Shown: in pieces, positions 44,242 through 46,186 of the stretch
How the letters are laid out: every line of letters begins with the position of its first letter
Position numbering within the stretch: position 1 is the stretch's first letter
Assembly (NCBI GenBank): GCA_023300235.1
Contig: JALZWN010000231.1
Location: 1 to 46,186, forward strand
DNA: 46,186 nucleotides
Origin: Mariniblastus sp.
GTDB taxonomy: Bacteria; Planctomycetota; Planctomycetia; Pirellulales; Pirellulaceae
Direction of reading: 5' to 3'
Notes under the pieces: generated by a model
Told to the model about the DNA's origin: nothing
Seen by the model: only the letters and a program-made list of their open reading frames with translations
Database searches by the model: none
Position numbers and translations under genes: made by a program

Positions 44242-44545
44242 TTAACGAATACGTTGCTTCCAATAGCCCGGTCGACGACGAGTGTGAGCCAAGGCTACTA
44301 CCAAGATTTTCTCTTGTCGTACAATGAAGGCCATCACGAATGGAAACCCACGGAAGCGAAAACCTTTTGTCCCGTGTAGGTACGCATCCCCAAGATGCCG
44401 GCGAACGCCCAATAAGTCGTTCGGCGTTTGCCAGCTCAAGCATAAATTTCTGCGCGACATTTGGATCAATACTTGCGTACCATTCTTTGGCGCCGACCAC
44501 TTCATTGGCTGCTGCAGGATGATACTCAAGTTTAATTATCGCCAT
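44242..44545 (-). pseudogene. RelE/ParE-family toxin with a frameshift
   Basis: From ATG 44545 the frame reads MAIIKLEYHPAAANEVVGAK, then EWYASIDPNVAQKFMLELAN and ERLIGRSPASW, the N-terminal half of a ParE toxin. The C-terminal half continues only in another frame: GFRFRGFPFVMAF, then QEKILVVALAHTRRRPGYWK, ending at 44242. The shift falls at a run of four Gs (minus strand; 44388-44391). Removing one G gives a continuous protein of about 100 residues. It may be a real inactivation, a base-calling error or a programmed slip. It overlaps the antitoxin end by 14 bases. Confidence 0.85.
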
Positions 44546-44795
44546 TTGGTTTACCGCCAAGCATTTTCCACAAATCCTTAGACGACACGGTCTCTACATT
44601 ACCTGACTCAATGTCTTCAATCCGTTGGGCGATCTCTTCAGTCCATGATTGATCAAGTTCTGATTGCGAAAGTTCCTCAGAGGGATGTTCCACGCTGTCC
44701 AGAACTGCGTTTAGCAGCGAAATTCGGCCGTCTAATGGAAGAGGTAGCGCCGAAGCGATGATTTGACTGGTCTCGGAAGTATTATTGTCAGCCAT
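44532..44795 (-). CDS. Antitoxin of addiction-module type
   Basis: The protein has 87 acidic residues. ALPLPLDGRISLLNAVLDSV, DQSWTEEIAQRIEDIESGNV and ETVSSKDLWKML match the putative addiction-module component family (RelB/StbD-like, PF09720-type), paired with ParE toxins. It precedes and overlaps the toxin gene, the usual order. It should bind and neutralise the toxin and repress the pair. Since the toxin frame is broken, the antitoxin may now be a leftover or may act on other toxins. Confidence 0.86.
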   Translation of the reverse strand: MADNNTSETSQIIASALPLPLDGRISLLNAVLDSVEHPSEELSQSELDQSWTEEIAQRIEDIESGNVETVSSKDLWKMLGGKPNGDN

Positions 44796-44898
44796 TGAGC
44801 CCTCTTAAATTAATAACCTTCAGGGGAAGGTAACATTGTAAACGATCAGGAGAAAATGAAAGACCGAGAACCAGCCGAAATTGGCTGAATCTCGCTTG

Positions 44899-44928
44899 CT
44901 TAACCTTTCGTCCACTTAACTAACGTTC
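44899..44928. repeat. 30-bp repeat, intact copy at the CitG-like gene end
   Basis: This 30-bp stretch covers the last codons and stop of the CitG-like gene. Its partner is at 44065-44094, in the same orientation, with three mismatches. The two copies flank the toxin-antitoxin module, about 800 bases apart. Confidence 0.85.
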
Positions 44929-45860
44929 GAACCATTTAACGGAAGCGTCAGCGTTCCATTGTAGAGTGCCACAAACAAAGTTGCGGCAATCAAATCGGCC
45001 GTCGTGCCCGGGTTTCGCAAATGCCCGTCGCTACGCAACCAAAAATCTAAATCCGCCACCCGCTGCCAAAATCTGTCCGCCGTATCTTCATCCAGTCGCG
45101 CCGCCTGGCCTTTTTTGATCGCCTCAAAAGCATCGGAATGCAGCACCACGTCGACCGCTCTTTGTGCCATTTGCTGAGCCTGCTGTGCTACGGGCAAGCC
45201 TAGCTTTCGAGCGATCAGCGAATCGGGTTGCTGAGCCATCCAAGCGACATGAGCAAACACGATCGCCGAATTCAAATCCTCAAATAGCTCTCGGCCTTGC
45301 GACAGCAACCGCTGCCCCAGTCCGAACACATCCGCCATGCCATTAGTGTATTGCTTGGCAATCGAATCTCGATCCGCCGCCAACTCCATCGCCGCCAGTA
45401 GATCCACTTCGCCTTGCGACGTCTCGTTTACATCGTACGCCGGCACTTCGCCCATGCCAGCAGGCTTAGCAATCGCAATCGCTTCAAAAACGATCCGGCC
45501 ATCGGCGGCAGTTAGCTCACTCAAGCATTCGGCCACTAGCTCCGAGGTTAATCGTTTCTCCCCGTGCAGCCTCGTTTTTCTTGCCGCATTCACTAGCGGC
45601 GCCAACAGCAGCACGATGCCTAGATTCGTGTTCGTCCCGACAAACGTCTGGGTTTGCTTCACCGCTTGCAGCACACTCTGCCCGAACGACAAATCAGCGA
45701 GATCAAAAACGCCGCCGATCGCGACTGCACTGATCAAGAAATCCGAAAACGTCACGTCTTCAAAATCCGCGCCGCGATGCACATTGCCCGGCTTCGGCGC
45801 CGTCACTTCCAGCACGCAAGCCAGCGTTGCGATCCTTCCTAACGATAGCGAATCAATCAT
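44916..45860 (-). CDS. CitG/MdcB-like triphosphoribosyl-dephospho-CoA synthase family protein
   Basis: The protein has 314 residues. The family signature is at the N-terminus: ACVLEVTAPKPGNVHRGADF, then FSDFLISAVAI. GTNTNLGIVLLLAPL follows near residue 75, and a C-terminal GHLRNPGTTADLIAATLFVA. True CitG makes the prosthetic group of citrate lyase, but no citrate or malonate lyase genes are here. In planctomycetes and methanogens, members of this family occur with tetrahydromethanopterin/C1 genes, as I recall; the nearby QueD-like gene fits that. It would share a transcript with the downstream TA module and queD. Confidence 0.88.
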   Translation of the reverse strand: MIDSLSLGRIATLACVLEVTAPKPGNVHRGADFEDVTFSDFLISAVAIGGVFDLADLSFGQSVLQAVKQTQTFVGTNTNLGIVLLLAPLVNAARKTRLHGEKRLTSELVAECLSELTAADGRIVFEAIAIAKPAGMGEVPAYDVNETSQGEVDLLAAMELAADRDSIAKQYTNGMADVFGLGQRLLSQGRELFEDLNSAIVFAHVAWMAQQPDSLIARKLGLPVAQQAQQMAQRAVDVVLHSDAFEAIKKGQAARLDEDTADRFWQRVADLDFWLRSDGHLRNPGTTADLIAATLFVALYNGTLTLPLNGSNVS

Positions 45861-45936
45861 GGGGCCTCACTCCCGTCGTTACACGAATCTGTCTTGGAAC
45901 CCATCGCGGTAGTCATCGAGATGTCTCCTTGTGCTC

Positions 45937-46186
45937 TTAATTGCCAACGTCATGGCGATCCAAGAAATCCACCAACGCCTCGACCGCTCGATCTTTTTCA
46001 TCTTCGATCACATAGTGTCCGGCCTGTTCCATTTCATGCACTTCAGCGTTGGGCCAATGAGACTTAAACCGTTCCAAGCACTCCGGGCGGAAACACCAAT
46101 CCTTCATGCCCCACATCAGCATGATCGGCCAGTCGGCAAACTCTTTCAGCCGCGACTCCATCGTCTCTAGTACCGACCAGGTCTTA
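45937..46186 (-). CDS. Alpha/beta hydrolase, C-terminal part (5' end outside window)
   Basis: The frame is open to the window edge, so the beginning is missing; about 83 residues are visible. PIMLMWGMKDWCFRPECLER carries the likely acid residue (D of GMKD), and MEQAGHYVIEDEKDRAVEAL has the catalytic histidine (GHY). Both match the C-terminus of haloalkane-dehalogenase/epoxide-hydrolase-like alpha/beta hydrolases. The nucleophile elbow lies outside. It precedes the CitG-like gene on the same strand after 76 bases. Confidence 0.88.
   Translation of the reverse strand, partial: KTWSVLETMESRLKEFADWPIMLMWGMKDWCFRPECLERFKSHWPNAEVHEMEQAGHYVIEDEKDRAVEALVDFLDRHDVGN

Noticed and set aside
44066..44560. 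A 164-residue protein as the toxin
   Set aside because: Only its first third looks like ParE; after the G4 run the sequence loses the family pattern, while another frame continues it. The full frame is a product of the frameshift.

Overview
The window looks like chromosomal DNA of a planctomycete, probably of the Pirellulales (Rhodopirellula-like) group. This is inferred from gene content, not from a database search. The hints are tandem dockerin-type repeats on a secreted protein, a protease with a second degenerate trypsin-like domain, many short secreted or lipoprotein hypotheticals, few clear Shine-Dalgarno sites, near-balanced base composition by eye, and archaeal-looking pairings such as a PTPS/QueD-like enzyme beside a CitG-like protein. 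I saw no phage, insertion sequence, CRISPR array or tRNA.

Layout. 0.3-4.9 kb: a secreted hypothetical protein, then an OmpR-type response regulator and a histidine kinase with overlapping reading frames. 5.2-8.3 kb: a TraB/GumN-like secreted protein, a HEAT-like exported protein and a HAD phosphatase. 8.6-15.8 kb: a six-gene exopolysaccharide operon on the plus strand (Wzz-like chain-length protein, degenerate tyrosine-kinase-like ATPase, GGDEF-like/sugar-transferase fusion, O-antigen polymerase/ligase, glycosyltransferase, polysaccharide deacetylase), closed by a bidirectional terminator. 16.0-24.9 kb: a heavy-metal resistance region with two very cysteine-rich envelope proteins, a TolC-like protein, a His-rich membrane-fusion protein and an HME-RND pump. 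24.9-29.3 kb: a divergent diadenylate-cyclase-like protein, a HEAT-repeat lipoprotein and a complete Wzc-type tyrosine kinase with a glycine/tyrosine-rich tail. 29.9-33.3 kb: mutS, then the RNase P RNA gene (rnpB) on the minus strand with its own promoter and terminator. 33.5-38.9 kb: a short SLBB-like lipoprotein, a short-chain dehydrogenase, a small lipoprotein, a trypsin/PDZ protease overlapping by ATGA with a prepilin-peptidase-like protein, and a double CDGSH iron-sulfur protein. 39.1-42.2 kb: a two-gene lipopolysaccharide unit (KpsF/KdsD isomerase and an MsbA-like ABC exporter). 42.5-43.4 kb: a dockerin-type secreted protein with a near-consensus promoter and a strong terminator. 43.5-46.2 kb: a QueD-like enzyme, a toxin-antitoxin module, a CitG-like protein and the end of an alpha/beta hydrolase.

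How the genes work together. The 8.6-15.8 kb operon, the Wzc-like kinase at 27-29 kb, the SLBB-like lipoprotein at 33.5 kb and the KdsD/MsbA pair suggest that much of the window serves cell-surface polysaccharide production. The Wzz-like protein and degenerate ATPase in the operon may depend on the intact kinase encoded about 16 kb away. In the metal region, the thiol-rich and histidine-rich proteins would bind metal in the envelope while the RND pump exports it.

The most unusual spot is 44.06-44.93 kb. A relBE/parDE-like toxin-antitoxin module sits between the CitG-like gene and queD. A decayed partial copy of the 3' end of the CitG-like gene lies on its far side, so related 30-bp sequences flank the module. 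The toxin reading frame is broken by one base at a G4 run.
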